Below are positions 23,445-31,701 of a DNA stretch of 35,715 nt, in pieces. This stretch comes from Fibrobacter sp. UBA4375. Its GTDB lineage: Bacteria > Fibrobacterota > Fibrobacteria > Fibrobacterales > Fibrobacteraceae. The stretch lies in assembly GCA_002391195.1 (NCBI GenBank), contig DGRZ01000081.1, forward strand, positions 1 to 35,715, written 5' to 3'. The notes below the pieces were generated by a model. It was not told the origin of the DNA and searched no databases. It saw nothing but the letters and a program-made list of their open reading frames with translations. Within the stretch, counting starts at the first letter, position 1, and each line of letters opens with the position of its first letter. The translations under genes and the position numbers were made by a program.

Positions 23445-24992
23445 ATGGGTGCAATTCGCTCCAAATTCGCGATTTTGACACTGGCGGCAGCCTCTCTGGG
23501 TCTGTCCGTCTCGGCCTATGGCGAAACTGGCTATTTCCAGATTGGCACGGATTTCGACATCGGGCTCAACGGCGGCCCTACGGAGCCTACCTTCGCCGTT
23601 GATACGGCGGACTGGTACGGTCGCAACTGGCGGGGGCTTCGCATCCCGCTGGAAAACGCCCGTAGTTACGAGGAATCGGTCCATCCTTTCTTTACGCTTA
23701 GCTTCCGTGCAGGTTACAAAGGTTTCCAGGTGCTTTTGGAAGCGCCTCTCCGCAAGGATCTGGAGGCCTGGTATCAGGACGACTGGAAAACGAATTTCAC
23801 CTACAAGCCCAGTGAGCTGGACATCAACGTGCCCAACAACGCCTATGCCAAATGGACTAACGGCGTGGGCTTTGTGCAGTTCGGCCGCTTCAGCCCCGAC
23901 GATCTGAAAATCTCCAAGAACGACATCTTGATGGGAGGCGCACCCTACCACGACGGGGTCCACTGGAAATTTGCCCCCGGCATTTTCCGTTACGACTTCA
24001 TGCTCAGCTCCCTGAACCCTTGGCTCTTCGGCGATGTGACGGACCACTCTACGGGCTGCCCGCCGGTAGGTACGGAGGCCTACGACCAGAAATGCACCGA
24101 CCCCGGCCGGCAGGTATCGAACCAGCGGAACCGTACCTACACCGACAACGTCAAGAACCTGGTGTTCCACCGTTTTGGCGTAGAGACCAATAAATTCTGG
24201 GCCTACGTGGTGGAGCAGAGCATGGTGGGGGGCAAGGCCCTGGAATTCCGTTCCATCAGCCCCTTCATCTATTGGCACGACAACTACGCTACAGGCTATA
24301 CCTCCGCCATGACGTCCCTGGAACTGGGCTACAAGACCGCTAATGGCGCCAAGTTCTATGGTCAAATCAACATGGAAGACATCAACAGCCCCGTGGGCGA
24401 AGACGACGACAAGGGCACCAACCGTTCCATCTTGAATTACATGGCTGGATATTTCCATCAGGTCAAGACCAACCGCTTTGGCGAATACTCCTGGCGTTTC
24501 GAGGTGGTCCGCACCGACCCCGCCGCCAATAACAGCAGGCTTCCGCTCCTGAAGTACACCAGCCGCCGGAACTACCGCAGCAACTACCGCGAGCAGGGGG
24601 AGGCCAACTACGCCGACGCCTATTTTGTGGACTATCCCGTGGGCTACCGCCGTGGCTCAGACGCTCTGGACCTGTGGCTGGAACTGGGCTGGACCTACGG
24701 CGATCACTCTCTGGCTATTACGGCGGCGTGGCTCCGTCAGGGCGACAAGGAACTCTATACCGACTACGACATCGCCGTCGATGTAGAAGGAGCAACCTCC
24801 GGCGTGGAAGAGGCTCAGTATGTGCTGGACATTCAATACCGTCTCAAGTTTAACGAATGGTTGCGCTTCTATCTGGGTGGCGGCGGCCGCAAGTACGAGA
24901 ACCTGGCCAACATCCCCGGCAAAGACGGCATGGACGGCTGGATCCGCTCGGGAATCCAGCTCCAGTTCAATCCTGTAGATACGAAGTTTTAG
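23445..24992 (+). CDS. Predicted outer-membrane beta-barrel protein
   Basis: A 515-residue exported protein. The signal peptide MGAIRSKFAILTLAAASLGLS ends near VSA-YG. The mature part is rich in aromatic residues and alternating strands (FFTLSFRAGYKGFQVLLEAPL, FRYDFMLSSLNPWLFG, TSLELGYKTANGAKFYGQIN, YVLDIQYRLKFNEWLRFYLGGGG). It ends with IQLQFNPVDTKF, which has the terminal-Phe strand expected of an outer-membrane barrel. A central NNYA/NAYAKWTNGVGFVQFGRF segment recalls porin-like or capsule-assembly barrels, but I cannot place it in a family. Several ordered blocks suggest one long barrel rather than a plug-and-barrel receptor. Its stop overlaps by 3 bases the stop of the convergent holA. 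Confidence 0.7.
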   Translation: MGAIRSKFAILTLAAASLGLSVSAYGETGYFQIGTDFDIGLNGGPTEPTFAVDTADWYGRNWRGLRIPLENARSYEESVHPFFTLSFRAGYKGFQVLLEAPLRKDLEAWYQDDWKTNFTYKPSELDINVPNNAYAKWTNGVGFVQFGRFSPDDLKISKNDILMGGAPYHDGVHWKFAPGIFRYDFMLSSLNPWLFGDVTDHSTGCPPVGTEAYDQKCTDPGRQVSNQRNRTYTDNVKNLVFHRFGVETNKFWAYVVEQSMVGGKALEFRSISPFIYWHDNYATGYTSAMTSLELGYKTANGAKFYGQINMEDINSPVGEDDDKGTNRSILNYMAGYFHQVKTNRFGEYSWRFEVVRTDPAANNSRLPLLKYTSRRNYRSNYREQGEANYADAYFVDYPVGYRRGSDALDLWLELGWTYGDHSLAITAAWLRQGDKELYTDYDIAVDVEGATSGVEEAQYVLDIQYRLKFNEWLRFYLGGGGRKYENLANIPGKDGMDGWIRSGIQLQFNPVDTKF

Positions 24993-25960
24993 CGCACCAC
25001 CAGGGCAGCTAGCGCCAACTCCTGGCTAATGCGGGTGGAGCATTTCCCGCTCTTGATTTCAAAGTCCAGGTCGGCAAGCCTGCGGATGACCCTGCACAGG
25101 AGCGGCTTGCCCCAGCGCCTTGCGCATTCGGGAGCCTTGCCCTTCACGTTGAAGATAAAGTCGTTCTTGCCCAGTTCGGCGGCGGCGTCTTTGGGGGTCA
25201 TGCCTTTCGCGAGCAGGGCCGAAAAGTTCATCAGGTCAACGGCATAGTAGTACAGCGACGCCACGATTTGCACCGCCTGCACGCCGTTGTTGAACATTTC
25301 GTTCAGTTTCTTGGCGTAGGCCTTGCCGTCACGCATGCCGAAATAGTCGTTGATTTCGTAGGCCACGATTTTCCGCTGGGAAACCACCATGGTCTTGACC
25401 AGTTCCAGGTCGATTTTCTTGCAGTCCGGCTGGAATAGGAGAATCTTTTCGACCTCTTCGCACACCAGCTTGGTGTCGGTGCCCAGGGCTTCGGCCAGGT
25501 ACTGGCAGGCATCCTTGTCGATGGCCTTCTTGAAATGGGAGGGGATAACCGAGGCTATCCAGTCTGTCATCTTGTAGGACTTGGGCTCGTCGTATTCCTT
25601 CTCGATTTCGCCTGCCTTTTTCAGGGCCTTGTAGAGCTCCGTGTTGGCGGCGAGAGTCTCGAAGTCCAGCAAAAGCTTGCACTGGGGGCCATGCCCCAGC
25701 CACTTGGCCAGGGCTTTGGTGTCGTCTGCCTTGAGGGCTTCGGCCTTGCGTACTACCACGGCCTGTTCCGGGCTGAACATGGACACGGAGTCGCAGGCGG
25801 TCATTACCGCTTCGGCAATGGAAGGGATGTTCGTGTCCGTGGCGTACAGGATCTGCTTGGAAAGAGGGTCGTCTTTCCGTTCGCCCAGGGCATCGGCAAT
25901 GAATTTCTCGATGCGGATGTCCTTGGAAAACTGGTCCTTGCCAATGAGGGCTACAATCAT
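24989..25960 (-). CDS. holA: DNA polymerase III delta subunit
   Basis: The clamp-loader subunit that opens the sliding clamp. It has 323 residues, close to the usual 330-345. The N-terminal domain begins MIVALIGKDQFSKDIRIEKFIAD. Then come MFSPEQAVVVRKAEAL and CKLLLDFETL, and the middle has ACQYLAEALGTDTKLVCEEVEKILLF, the typical delta segment (L....G.d...l..EleKL). The collar region reads VAYEINDYFGMRDGKAYAKKLNEMFNNGVQAVQIVASLYYYAVDL. The usual N-terminal Y.l.GeD..l is shortened. It is minus-strand, 28 bases downstream of greA, and could be co-transcribed with it. Ribosome-binding site weak. Confidence 0.88.
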   Translation of the reverse strand: MIVALIGKDQFSKDIRIEKFIADALGERKDDPLSKQILYATDTNIPSIAEAVMTACDSVSMFSPEQAVVVRKAEALKADDTKALAKWLGHGPQCKLLLDFETLAANTELYKALKKAGEIEKEYDEPKSYKMTDWIASVIPSHFKKAIDKDACQYLAEALGTDTKLVCEEVEKILLFQPDCKKIDLELVKTMVVSQRKIVAYEINDYFGMRDGKAYAKKLNEMFNNGVQAVQIVASLYYYAVDLMNFSALLAKGMTPKDAAAELGKNDFIFNVKGKAPECARRWGKPLLCRVIRRLADLDFEIKSGKCSTRISQELALAALVVR

Positions 25961-25988
25961 CCTGGTCTCGCGGGCGGTCCTGTCCGCC

Positions 25989-26459
25989 TTACTTGAAGTC
26001 GATGATTTCGAAGTTGTTCACGCCCTTGGGGGTGGAAACTTCTACCTTGTCGCCCCGTTTCTTGCCCATGAGGGCGGCGCCGATGGGGCTCTTGAAACTG
26101 ATTTTCCCGTTGAGGGCGTCTACGCTTTCGGGAGACACCAGCTGGTAAACCACGTCCCGCTTGGTCTTCAGGTTCTTGACGGTGACGGTGGCGCCAAAGC
26201 GGATGGTGTCGGAGGATGCGTCGAAGGCCACCACTTCGGCACGGGCCAGCTGGTCTTGCAGCTTGGGCAGTTCCACGTTGTCGATGGCGGCAAGCCGCTC
26301 CTTGGCGGCATGGTATTCGGCGTTTTCGCTCAAATCGCCCTGTGCGCGGGCGTCAACCAGTTCTTGTAGCACGCGGGGACGTTCTACATTTTTTAAATTA
26401 TTGAGGTCCTTGACGAGCTGGTCGTAGGCTTCTTGTGTAAACGGGATTTTCTTTTCCAT
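25989..26459 (-). CDS. greA: Transcription elongation factor GreA
   Basis: Rescues backtracked RNA polymerase by stimulating cleavage of the transcript 3' end. It has 156 residues, the standard length. The N-terminal coiled coil shows PFTQEAYDQLVKDLNNLKNVERP, then ARAQGDLSENAEYHAAKERLA with the acidic tip (GDLSENAEY) essential for cleavage. The C-terminal FKBP-like domain has FGATVTVKNL, YQLVSPESVDALNGKISFKSPIGAALMGKKRGDKVEV. It reads divergently from argJ across 75 bases and is followed by holA. Confidence 0.97.
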   Translation of the reverse strand: MEKKIPFTQEAYDQLVKDLNNLKNVERPRVLQELVDARAQGDLSENAEYHAAKERLAAIDNVELPKLQDQLARAEVVAFDASSDTIRFGATVTVKNLKTKRDVVYQLVSPESVDALNGKISFKSPIGAALMGKKRGDKVEVSTPKGVNNFEIIDFK

Positions 26460-26468
26460 GCTCTACAA

Positions 26469-26508
26469 GGTAAAAAATTTACCGGCGTTTTGGGGAACGG
26501 CTGTTCCC
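26469..26508. promoter_or_regulatory. Palindromes in the greA-argJ divergent spacer
   Basis: GGTAAA-AAA-TTTACC (26469-26483) is a perfect 15-base symmetric site close to the greA start. GGGAAC-ggct-GTTCCC (26493-26508) is a perfect hairpin inside the probable argJ leader. The first might be an operator; the second might be an RNA structure that affects argJ. No clear promoter boxes were assigned. Confidence 0.3.
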
Positions 26509-26534
26509 GAAGGGCGCCTTTTGCAGGAGTCGAT

Positions 26535-27752
26535 ATGTACAATCTGTTGGAAAATGGCGGTGTGTGTTCCCCCAAGGGCTTCACGGCATCTGGAATCTGC
26601 GCAGGCATCAAGGCCAGCGGCAATGCCGACATGGCGCTTCTCAAGAGCGAAAAGGCCGCCCGTTGCTTTGCGGTGTTTACCACCAACAAGGTGAAAGCCG
26701 CCCCGGTGCTTTACGACAAGGCTGCCCTGGAGCATGCCCATTTTGCAACGGCTGTGGTGGTGAACAGCGGAAACGCCAACGCCTGTACCGGCGAACAGGG
26801 CTACAAGGATGCCGAACGCATGGCCACCCTTACCGAAGAGGCCCTGAACCTTGCGCCCAAGAGCGTGCTGGTGTGCAGCACCGGCGTGATCGGCCACCTG
26901 ATGCCCATGGACAAGATCGAGGCCGGGATCCCCAAGCTGGTGGAAAAACTCCACGCCGACGCTTCCGAGGAATTCGGCCGCGCCATCCTCACTACCGACC
27001 TTGCGCTCAAGAGCCATGCGGTAGAAATCCATACCGAAAAGGGTGTGGTGACCATCGGCGGCGCCTGCAAGGGCTCGGGCATGATCCATCCCAACATGGC
27101 CACCATGCTCGCCTTCATTACCACCGACATTTCGCTCCCCATTGACTTCTTTGCCGAATTCCGTGCGGACATCGCCGATTCCTTCAACGCAATCACCGTC
27201 GATGGCGACACCAGCACCAACGATACCTGCATCTTGCTGGCCAACGGCATGAGCGGTCTGCGCTACGAAGACCTGAGCCTCTCGGAGCAGGGCGAGTTCC
27301 GCGCGGCCCTGATGCTTATCATGCAGAGCCTCGCGAAGGATATCGTTCGCGACGGCGAAGGCGCTACCAAGCTGATTGAACTGCGCATCGAAAAAGCCGA
27401 AAGCCACGAAGAAGCTCTCCGCATGGCCCGCTTCATCGGAACATCGAACCTCGCGAAGTGCGCCATGTTCGGCGAAGATCCCAACTGGGGCCGCATTCTC
27501 AGCAGTGCGGGCAGTAGCGGCTGCAACATGGTGGCCGAACACACGGACCTGTACTTCGGCGACGTGAAGGTGCTTGAAGGCGGACGCCCGCTCCAGCTCG
27601 ACGAAGCCCAGACGGCGGCACTCCATGCGGTGGTTCGCCAGCGTGAATACAAAGTAACGCTCGTGCTCAACATCGGTCAGGCATCCGCAAGTGCGTTCAC
27701 CTGCGACCTGAGCTACGGCTACGTAAAGATCAACGCGGAATACACGACCTGA
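26535..27752 (+). CDS. argJ: Glutamate N-acetyltransferase ArgJ
   Basis: Transfers the acetyl group of N-acetylornithine to glutamate in the cyclic arginine pathway, and in bifunctional forms also uses acetyl-CoA. I chose ATG 26535 with AGGAG five bases upstream, which removes 34 unlikely residues read across the greA start. The 405-residue protein has FTTNKVKAAPVLYDK, VVVNSGNANACTGEQG, VCSTGVIGHLMPMDKI and GGACKGSGMIHPNMATMLAFITTD. The Ala189-Thr190 bond there is the self-cleavage site and Thr190 the nucleophile. DGDTSTNDTCILLANG and FGEDPNWGRILSSAGSSG complete the family. Whether it is mono- or bifunctional cannot be told from sequence. No other arg gene is nearby. Confidence 0.96.
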   Translation: MYNLLENGGVCSPKGFTASGICAGIKASGNADMALLKSEKAARCFAVFTTNKVKAAPVLYDKAALEHAHFATAVVVNSGNANACTGEQGYKDAERMATLTEEALNLAPKSVLVCSTGVIGHLMPMDKIEAGIPKLVEKLHADASEEFGRAILTTDLALKSHAVEIHTEKGVVTIGGACKGSGMIHPNMATMLAFITTDISLPIDFFAEFRADIADSFNAITVDGDTSTNDTCILLANGMSGLRYEDLSLSEQGEFRAALMLIMQSLAKDIVRDGEGATKLIELRIEKAESHEEALRMARFIGTSNLAKCAMFGEDPNWGRILSSAGSSGCNMVAEHTDLYFGDVKVLEGGRPLQLDEAQTAALHAVVRQREYKVTLVLNIGQASASAFTCDLSYGYVKINAEYTT

Positions 27753-27754
27753 TT

Positions 27755-27798
27755 AGTTGTGAGTTTTCAGTTGTGAGTTTTGAGTAACTCGTTACTCA
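27755..27798. repeat. Short tandem and inverted repeats after argJ
   Basis: AGTTGTGAGTTTT occurs twice (27755-27767 and 27769-27781). TGAGTAAC-TC-GTTACTCA (27781-27798) then forms a hairpin, and ACTCATAACTCA follows. It lies between the convergent ends of argJ and the MORN-FISUMP gene and may work as a terminator on both strands. Confidence 0.45.
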
Positions 27799-27809
27799 CG
27801 ACTCATAAC

Positions 27810-28736
27810 TCATTTCAGGCAGCGGAGGCTTGCGCCGTGTTCGGGGTTGAACTTCTCGAAGGTGACGTTGTCCTTGTTGTGGTGGAATACCACCACTTCG
27901 CCTTCGGCGGTCCAGAAGTAGGCCTTTTTCCCGGCGGAATCGAACTTGCGTTCTTTGAGCGGCACATCGCTCTTGGCGAAGTGGGCTCCTCCGGCTTTTA
28001 CGCCAAAGCCCAGCTCGTCCTTGCCGTTGCCGTAGTTGTTGGAGCCTTCTGTAATGGGGTCCCAGCCGAAACCGGCCTTCAAGGCCAGGGCGGGCTTGTT
28101 GCCTGCGGCGGTGATCAGCTTCTGCCATTCTTCCTTGGTGGGCATGTGGAATCCGTCCATGCAGGCGGTCTTCGCACTTTCGAAATTGTAGAGGCGGCCC
28201 CAGTTGTTGCACTGCATGCAGAGGGAGCCTGCCGCCGGGGCGTAGTTCAGGTTTTCTGCGGTCCAGAGCTGGTCGCCGATGCGGACCCATTCGTAGGCGA
28301 TACCGTCTCGGGGGTCCTTGTAGCTGCCGTTAGTGGCGGGGTCACCGCTTTCATCGAAAACTTCCCCAAATTCCACCTGCTTGTTCTTCTGGTACAGGGC
28401 CTTGGAGGCGAGCTTGCCGTTCTTGTGGTAGCGGAGCACCGTGCCTTCGATGTAACCGTCGGCATAGGGAATTTCCGATTTCAATGTGCCGTCTTCAAAG
28501 TATTCCTTGGTAAGGCCTTCCCGCCGGTCTTCCTTGTAGGGCGTTTCCCGCTTCAGGGTGCCGTTTTCGTAGAATTCCCTTTCCAGGCCTTCGCGCTTGT
28601 CGTTTACGTAGGTGGTTTCGAACTGCACCTGGCCATTGGGGTATTTTTCCACCCGCACGTCTTCGCAACCCGCGACCAAAAATGCGATAGAAATCGCGAG
28701 CCCTGCGGCAAAAACTTTACGAGAGATTTTGTTCAT
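27810..28736 (-). CDS. Lipoprotein with MORN-type repeats and a FISUMP domain
   Basis: A 308-residue product starting at ATG 28736, with AAGGAG 8 bases upstream; the longer frame adds 12 residues before the signal. The signal MNKISRKVFAAGLAISIAFLVAGC ends in a lipobox. Residues about 30-110 contain four variants of the MORN/YwqK unit: YPNGQVQFETTYVNDKREG, FYENGTLKRETPY, YFEDGTLKSEIPY and YHKNGKLASKALYQ. A FISUMP domain follows, with YEWVRIGDQLWTAENLNY, MDGFHMPTKEEWQKL and a final SLRCLK. FISUMP motifs here are less typical (DGFHMP instead of PEGWHLP). It has no Ser-rich linker, unlike the other FISUMP proteins in the window. Surface role unknown. Confidence 0.8.
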   Translation of the reverse strand: MNKISRKVFAAGLAISIAFLVAGCEDVRVEKYPNGQVQFETTYVNDKREGLEREFYENGTLKRETPYKEDRREGLTKEYFEDGTLKSEIPYADGYIEGTVLRYHKNGKLASKALYQKNKQVEFGEVFDESGDPATNGSYKDPRDGIAYEWVRIGDQLWTAENLNYAPAAGSLCMQCNNWGRLYNFESAKTACMDGFHMPTKEEWQKLITAAGNKPALALKAGFGWDPITEGSNNYGNGKDELGFGVKAGGAHFAKSDVPLKERKFDSAGKKAYFWTAEGEVVVFHHNKDNVTFEKFNPEHGASLRCLK

Positions 28737-28846
28737 GTCTTGCTCCTTCGAAAAAACTTTCCTAACCATCAAAGCGTCCTGTGTCCAGCGACCCTAACCA
28801 CTAATCCCTAACGCCCTTCGTCCGCATCTAGCGGCTCCTCGCCTTC

Positions 28847-29083
28847 GCGAGGATGACACTCCTCGCGACTCAAAACTTCTTGCGACCAGCGACCCCTAGA
28901 TCCTAGCCCCTAACCATTAACACTTCAAGCGGATCCTCGTGATTCTATCGCCACAGCGTGGCTCCAGAATGACAGCGAGGATGACATTCCTCGCGCCTCA
29001 AAACCTCTTGCGACCAGCGACCCCTAGATCCTAGCCCCTAGATCCTAGCTCCTAGATCCTAGCCCCTAAATCCTAACCCCTAC
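28847..29083. repeat. Direct duplication and 14-base tandem repeat in a gene-free spacer
   Basis: A 66-base segment (28847-28912) recurs at 28975-29040 with few changes; it includes a CTTGCGACCAGCGACCCC stretch. At 29023-29083 the 14-base unit CCTAGATCCTAGCC is repeated four times plus a partial copy. The spacer also holds GCGAGGATGACA and CTCCAGAATGACAG pieces, typical of dispersed intergenic repeats. No coding frame or RNA gene is visible in 28737-29086. Confidence 0.7.
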
Positions 29084-29086
29084 AAC

Positions 29087-30199
29087 CTAAAACACAATCT
29101 TCCCGGCGGTCCCGAGAATCCCGATAATGTAGAGCATGCCGTCGTAGTAGCGCCAGAAACGGAAGGGCACCGACAGGTTCGACAGGTCCCGCACGAACCC
29201 GTGGATCAGCGGATTTTCGGAATCAAGCACCTGTGTGGCGGCGGCGTTCATGGCGATTACGCCCGGAGTGGCCTCACGCCCCTGCCGCGGGAAAGGACTT
29301 CCATCGACGGAATAGTCCGCCAGGTAGGGCCGCCTGCTTTCGAAGAAGTTCAGGATCCGCTCGCAAATCTGCTTCTCTCTTTCGTCGGCGCGGAACAGCG
29401 TGTAGTCGAGACTCAAGTTCAGGGCCACACGCCAGGCGTCTCCGCTGAAGCAGTTACTTTCGGGGAACCAGGGCATGGATTTGGGCGTGCCGTCGAATTC
29501 CGAGTAGTCGGCGCAGAGTCCCGTCTCCGGGTGTGCGGCATGCGTCAAGTATTCCACGCTCCGCTTGGCGATTTCGTTCCACTCGTCATCGCCGGTGGCT
29601 TCGGCGAACATGCGGTAGAACGCCACGGTATGGTAGCTGGGGTCGGTAAAGTCGTTGCCCAGCACTGGGGAGAACCGCACGATTCCCATCTTCGGGTCAA
29701 TGATGGGGCCCACCAGCTCGTTCGCCTGCTTGTGCCGCATCATGTTGATGAGTTCCACCGCCGCCTGCTTGTAGTCGTCGCGACCGAACCGCTTGGCCGC
29801 AATCAAAAGGGCCGCCGCGATATATTCTTCGCCGTCGGGGGCGGATCCGGGATCCATCATGGAAAAGTCGGTGGTGGAAACCTGCCAGGAATAGAAACCC
29901 TGGTGCGGGCCGCCCGCGTTGTACAGGTAGCGCTTGGTGAAGCGCCACAGTTTTTCGAAAAGTTCCGGATGGTCGGTGAGTGCGGTGACGAACATGCCGT
30001 AGCTCATGCCCTCGGAGCGGATGTCGTCGTGGCCGATATCCACGATGTAGGCCATGTCGTCGGAGGCTTCAAAGCAGATGCGCTCGTCGATAGGGTCGCC
30101 TTCGAAAAGCTTGCTGTAGGCGTTCTGCAAAAGCTGGTCTGCAAAGTTCGGGCCGTAACCCGCCTCCACGAACATATCACGCGGCTTGAATCTTTCCAT
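29087..30199 (-). CDS. GH8 reducing-end xylose-releasing exo-oligoxylanase-like enzyme
   Basis: A 370-residue glycoside hydrolase of family 8 with an (alpha/alpha)6 barrel. DIRSEGMSYGMF carries the catalytic acid (Glu63 here). SAPDGEEYIAAALLIAAKRFG is the GH8 D(G)EE block, and CFSGDAWRVALNLSLDY contains the probable base (Asp254). The closest subgroup by length and motif is Rex (EC 3.2.1.156), which removes xylose from the reducing end of xylo-oligosaccharides. There is no signal peptide, so it should act in the cytoplasm on imported oligosaccharides, as Rex enzymes do. CGGAG lies 8 bases before the ATG. It stands alone on the minus strand. Chitosanase or endoglucanase activity also occurs in GH8 and is not excluded. 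Confidence 0.85.
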   Translation of the reverse strand: MERFKPRDMFVEAGYGPNFADQLLQNAYSKLFEGDPIDERICFEASDDMAYIVDIGHDDIRSEGMSYGMFVTALTDHPELFEKLWRFTKRYLYNAGGPHQGFYSWQVSTTDFSMMDPGSAPDGEEYIAAALLIAAKRFGRDDYKQAAVELINMMRHKQANELVGPIIDPKMGIVRFSPVLGNDFTDPSYHTVAFYRMFAEATGDDEWNEIAKRSVEYLTHAAHPETGLCADYSEFDGTPKSMPWFPESNCFSGDAWRVALNLSLDYTLFRADEREKQICERILNFFESRRPYLADYSVDGSPFPRQGREATPGVIAMNAAATQVLDSENPLIHGFVRDLSNLSVPFRFWRYYDGMLYIIGILGTAGKIVF

Positions 30200-30242
30200 A
30201 ATAAACTCCGGTATTTGCCCAGAAAGGTAATAAAAGGTGTAT

Positions 30243-30315
30243 TAATTCGGAGTTCGGAATTCGGAATTCGGATTCTTTTTGAGTGCTTTGAAATCGTAAT
30301 TCCGAAATCCGAATT
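30243..30315. repeat. AATTCGG-type dispersed inverted repeat, copy 1
   Basis: Repeated AATTCGGA and TTCGGAATT units are followed 40 bases later by AATTCCGAAATCCGAATT, the reverse complement of AATTCGGATTTCGGAATT. The same words occur at 34765-34852. The element can fold into a long stem. Confidence 0.55.
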
Positions 30316-30320
30316 GAAAA

Positions 30321-30389
30321 GGGGGAGGCCTCCCCCTCGGCCGAGCCACAGCTCGGCCTACCCCTTCGCCTAGGGGGCTATGCCCCCTA
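30321..30389. terminator. Cluster of three GC-rich hairpins
   Basis: GGGGGAGGCCTCCCCC (30321-30336), GGCCGAGC-caca-GCTCGGCC (30339-30358) and TAGGGGGC-tat-GCCCCCTA (30371-30389) follow one another in the divergent spacer between the GH8 gene and the FISUMP gene. No U-tract follows. Since no gene ends here, they may be remnants of a mobile repeat rather than terminators. Confidence 0.4.
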
Positions 30390-30444
30390 AAACCCCTAAA
30401 AAACGCCTAAAATGGGCAGTTTGGTAATGTAAACGAAAATTTAC

Positions 30445-30471
30445 TTGCTTCTGTTTTTTTTTTTTTACATT
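30445..30471 (+). promoter_or_regulatory. Putative promoter with a 13-T tract in the spacer
   Basis: TTGCTT (30445-30450) and TACATT (30466-30471) are 15 bases apart. T runs without a break from 30454 to 30466. A two-base gain would give the optimal 17-base spacing, so slippage could change promoter strength. Confidence 0.35.
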
Positions 30472-30529
30472 CAGTATCGCAAACTGGGTGGTTCTATGGA
30501 AATGTCTTTATAACAAAGGGGAAATATCC

Positions 30530-31573
30530 ATGCGTCTAGAGAAGTCAATTAATGGATTGTTCGTCTTTTTAAGTGCCTGTGCGTTGTTTCTCGTAGCCTG
30601 CGGAGATTCTGCGACCGCGCCGACTGGCGGAAATAATGCGGACGGAAATATTGCTGACTTCGGTCCCGTTGGCAACTTGCCCAGCTGCACCGAAAATTGC
30701 GAAGGCAATCAGTGGAATCCCGTGGAGGAATGGCCCTCCGCCCCCGGAAGCTCCGCTACCCAGTTGTTTTCGTCCAGTGAAATGCCGAAATCCAGCAGTT
30801 CTGCGGAATCAAATAGCAGTTTTGTGAAGTTGTCTTCAAGCACCATTGTAAAATCTAGCAGCAGTTCTGTGAGATTCTCTTCAAGTTCCGTAGCCAGGTC
30901 AAGCAGCAGTTCAGTGAAATCGTCTTCGTCGCAAGGCTCGTCTGCCAGTTCAAGCCTCATTGAATACGGGACCCTGATGGATTCCCGCGACGGCCATAGG
31001 TACAAGACGGTAAAAATCGGTAATCAATGGTGGATGGCACAGAATCTGAATTATGAAACGAAGTACGGTAGTTCCTGCTACAATGACGATGTTAGCAATT
31101 GCACCAAGTACGGTCGCCTTTACACGTGGGCTACTGCCATAGGCAAGTTCGAGGAACAGTGTGGATGCGGCAACAGCTGTGACCTTGGCTCGGACATCGT
31201 GCAGGGTGTATGCCCTGCTGGTTGGCACTTGCCGAGCCGGACGGAATGGGATACCCTGATCGATGCGGTGGGCGATCTTTTCACGGCGGGCGCTAAACTC
31301 AAGGCCCGGACTGGCTGGACGGCCTATGGCGGCATCACCAACGAGGATGCCTACGGCTTCTCTGCGCTCCCTGCTGGCGAGGCTACTGCTAACAAGACGA
31401 ACGGCCTTTTCTTCTACTTTGCTTTGGCTGGCGACCTCGCCTCCTTCTGGAGTGCCACGCAGTACGACGAGGACTACGCCATCGTAATGGGCATGCGCTA
31501 CGACAGCGACTTCGCGGACCAGGGCAGATACGGTAAGGAGCATGGGCTTTCTGTCCGTTGCTTGCAGGACTAG
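30530..31573 (+). CDS. Lipoprotein with long Ser-rich linker and FISUMP domain
   Basis: The 347-residue product starts at ATG 30530, with AAGGGG nine bases upstream; a longer frame adds 14 residues before the signal. Lipobox: LFLVAC. The N-terminal region is Gly/Asn-rich and contains CTENCEGNQWNPVEEW. A linker of about 75 residues follows, made of repeated KSSSSS, RFSSSS and ARSSSSS units. The DNA of this linker shows imperfect tandem repeats (AGCAGCAGTT, TCTTCAAGTT) and may vary in length. The FISUMP domain reads SRDGHRYKTVKIGNQWWMAQNLNY, GVCPAGWHLPSRTEWDTLI, YGFSALPAG, FWSATQ and SVRCLQD. Probably surface exposed. Function unknown. Confidence 0.87.
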   Translation: MRLEKSINGLFVFLSACALFLVACGDSATAPTGGNNADGNIADFGPVGNLPSCTENCEGNQWNPVEEWPSAPGSSATQLFSSSEMPKSSSSAESNSSFVKLSSSTIVKSSSSSVRFSSSSVARSSSSSVKSSSSQGSSASSSLIEYGTLMDSRDGHRYKTVKIGNQWWMAQNLNYETKYGSSCYNDDVSNCTKYGRLYTWATAIGKFEEQCGCGNSCDLGSDIVQGVCPAGWHLPSRTEWDTLIDAVGDLFTAGAKLKARTGWTAYGGITNEDAYGFSALPAGEATANKTNGLFFYFALAGDLASFWSATQYDEDYAIVMGMRYDSDFADQGRYGKEHGLSVRCLQD

Positions 31574-31671
31574 TAGCGAGGCGAAGGCCATGGCCCATGC
31601 TTTGTCATGTGCGAAAAGCTGGCGGTCATGCTGCAAATAGGTTGATTTACGGCGGCAGTTGAAGGTAAAAT

Positions 31672-31701
31672 GCAAGCTCTCATGCTCGGGGCTTGTTTTT
31701 T
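31672..31701 (+). terminator. Weak intrinsic terminator after the FISUMP gene
   Basis: GCAAGC (31672-31677) and GCTTG (31691-31695) pair around a 13-base loop, followed by six T. Its U-tract overlaps the -35 box of the next promoter. Upstream bases 31574-31671 hold no gene. Confidence 0.4.

Noticed and set aside
23282..23602. Small plus-strand frame crossing the spacer into the outer-membrane protein gene.
   Set aside because: It runs through hairpins and a dispersed repeat, has no ribosome-binding site, and overlaps a real signal-peptide gene in another frame.
27780..28811. A 343-codon plus-strand frame opposite the MORN-FISUMP gene.
   Set aside because: The minus strand has a lipobox, MORN-type units and FISUMP motifs. 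The plus-strand frame begins in a repeat and has a low-complexity hydrophobic composition.
28847..29083. CRISPR array, because of short regular repeats.
   Set aside because: The 14-base units are directly tandem with no spacers, and no cas genes are near.
29201..30373. A 390-codon plus-strand frame opposite the GH8 gene.
   Set aside because: The minus-strand frame carries complete GH8 motifs with a ribosome-binding site; the plus-strand product has no recognisable pattern.
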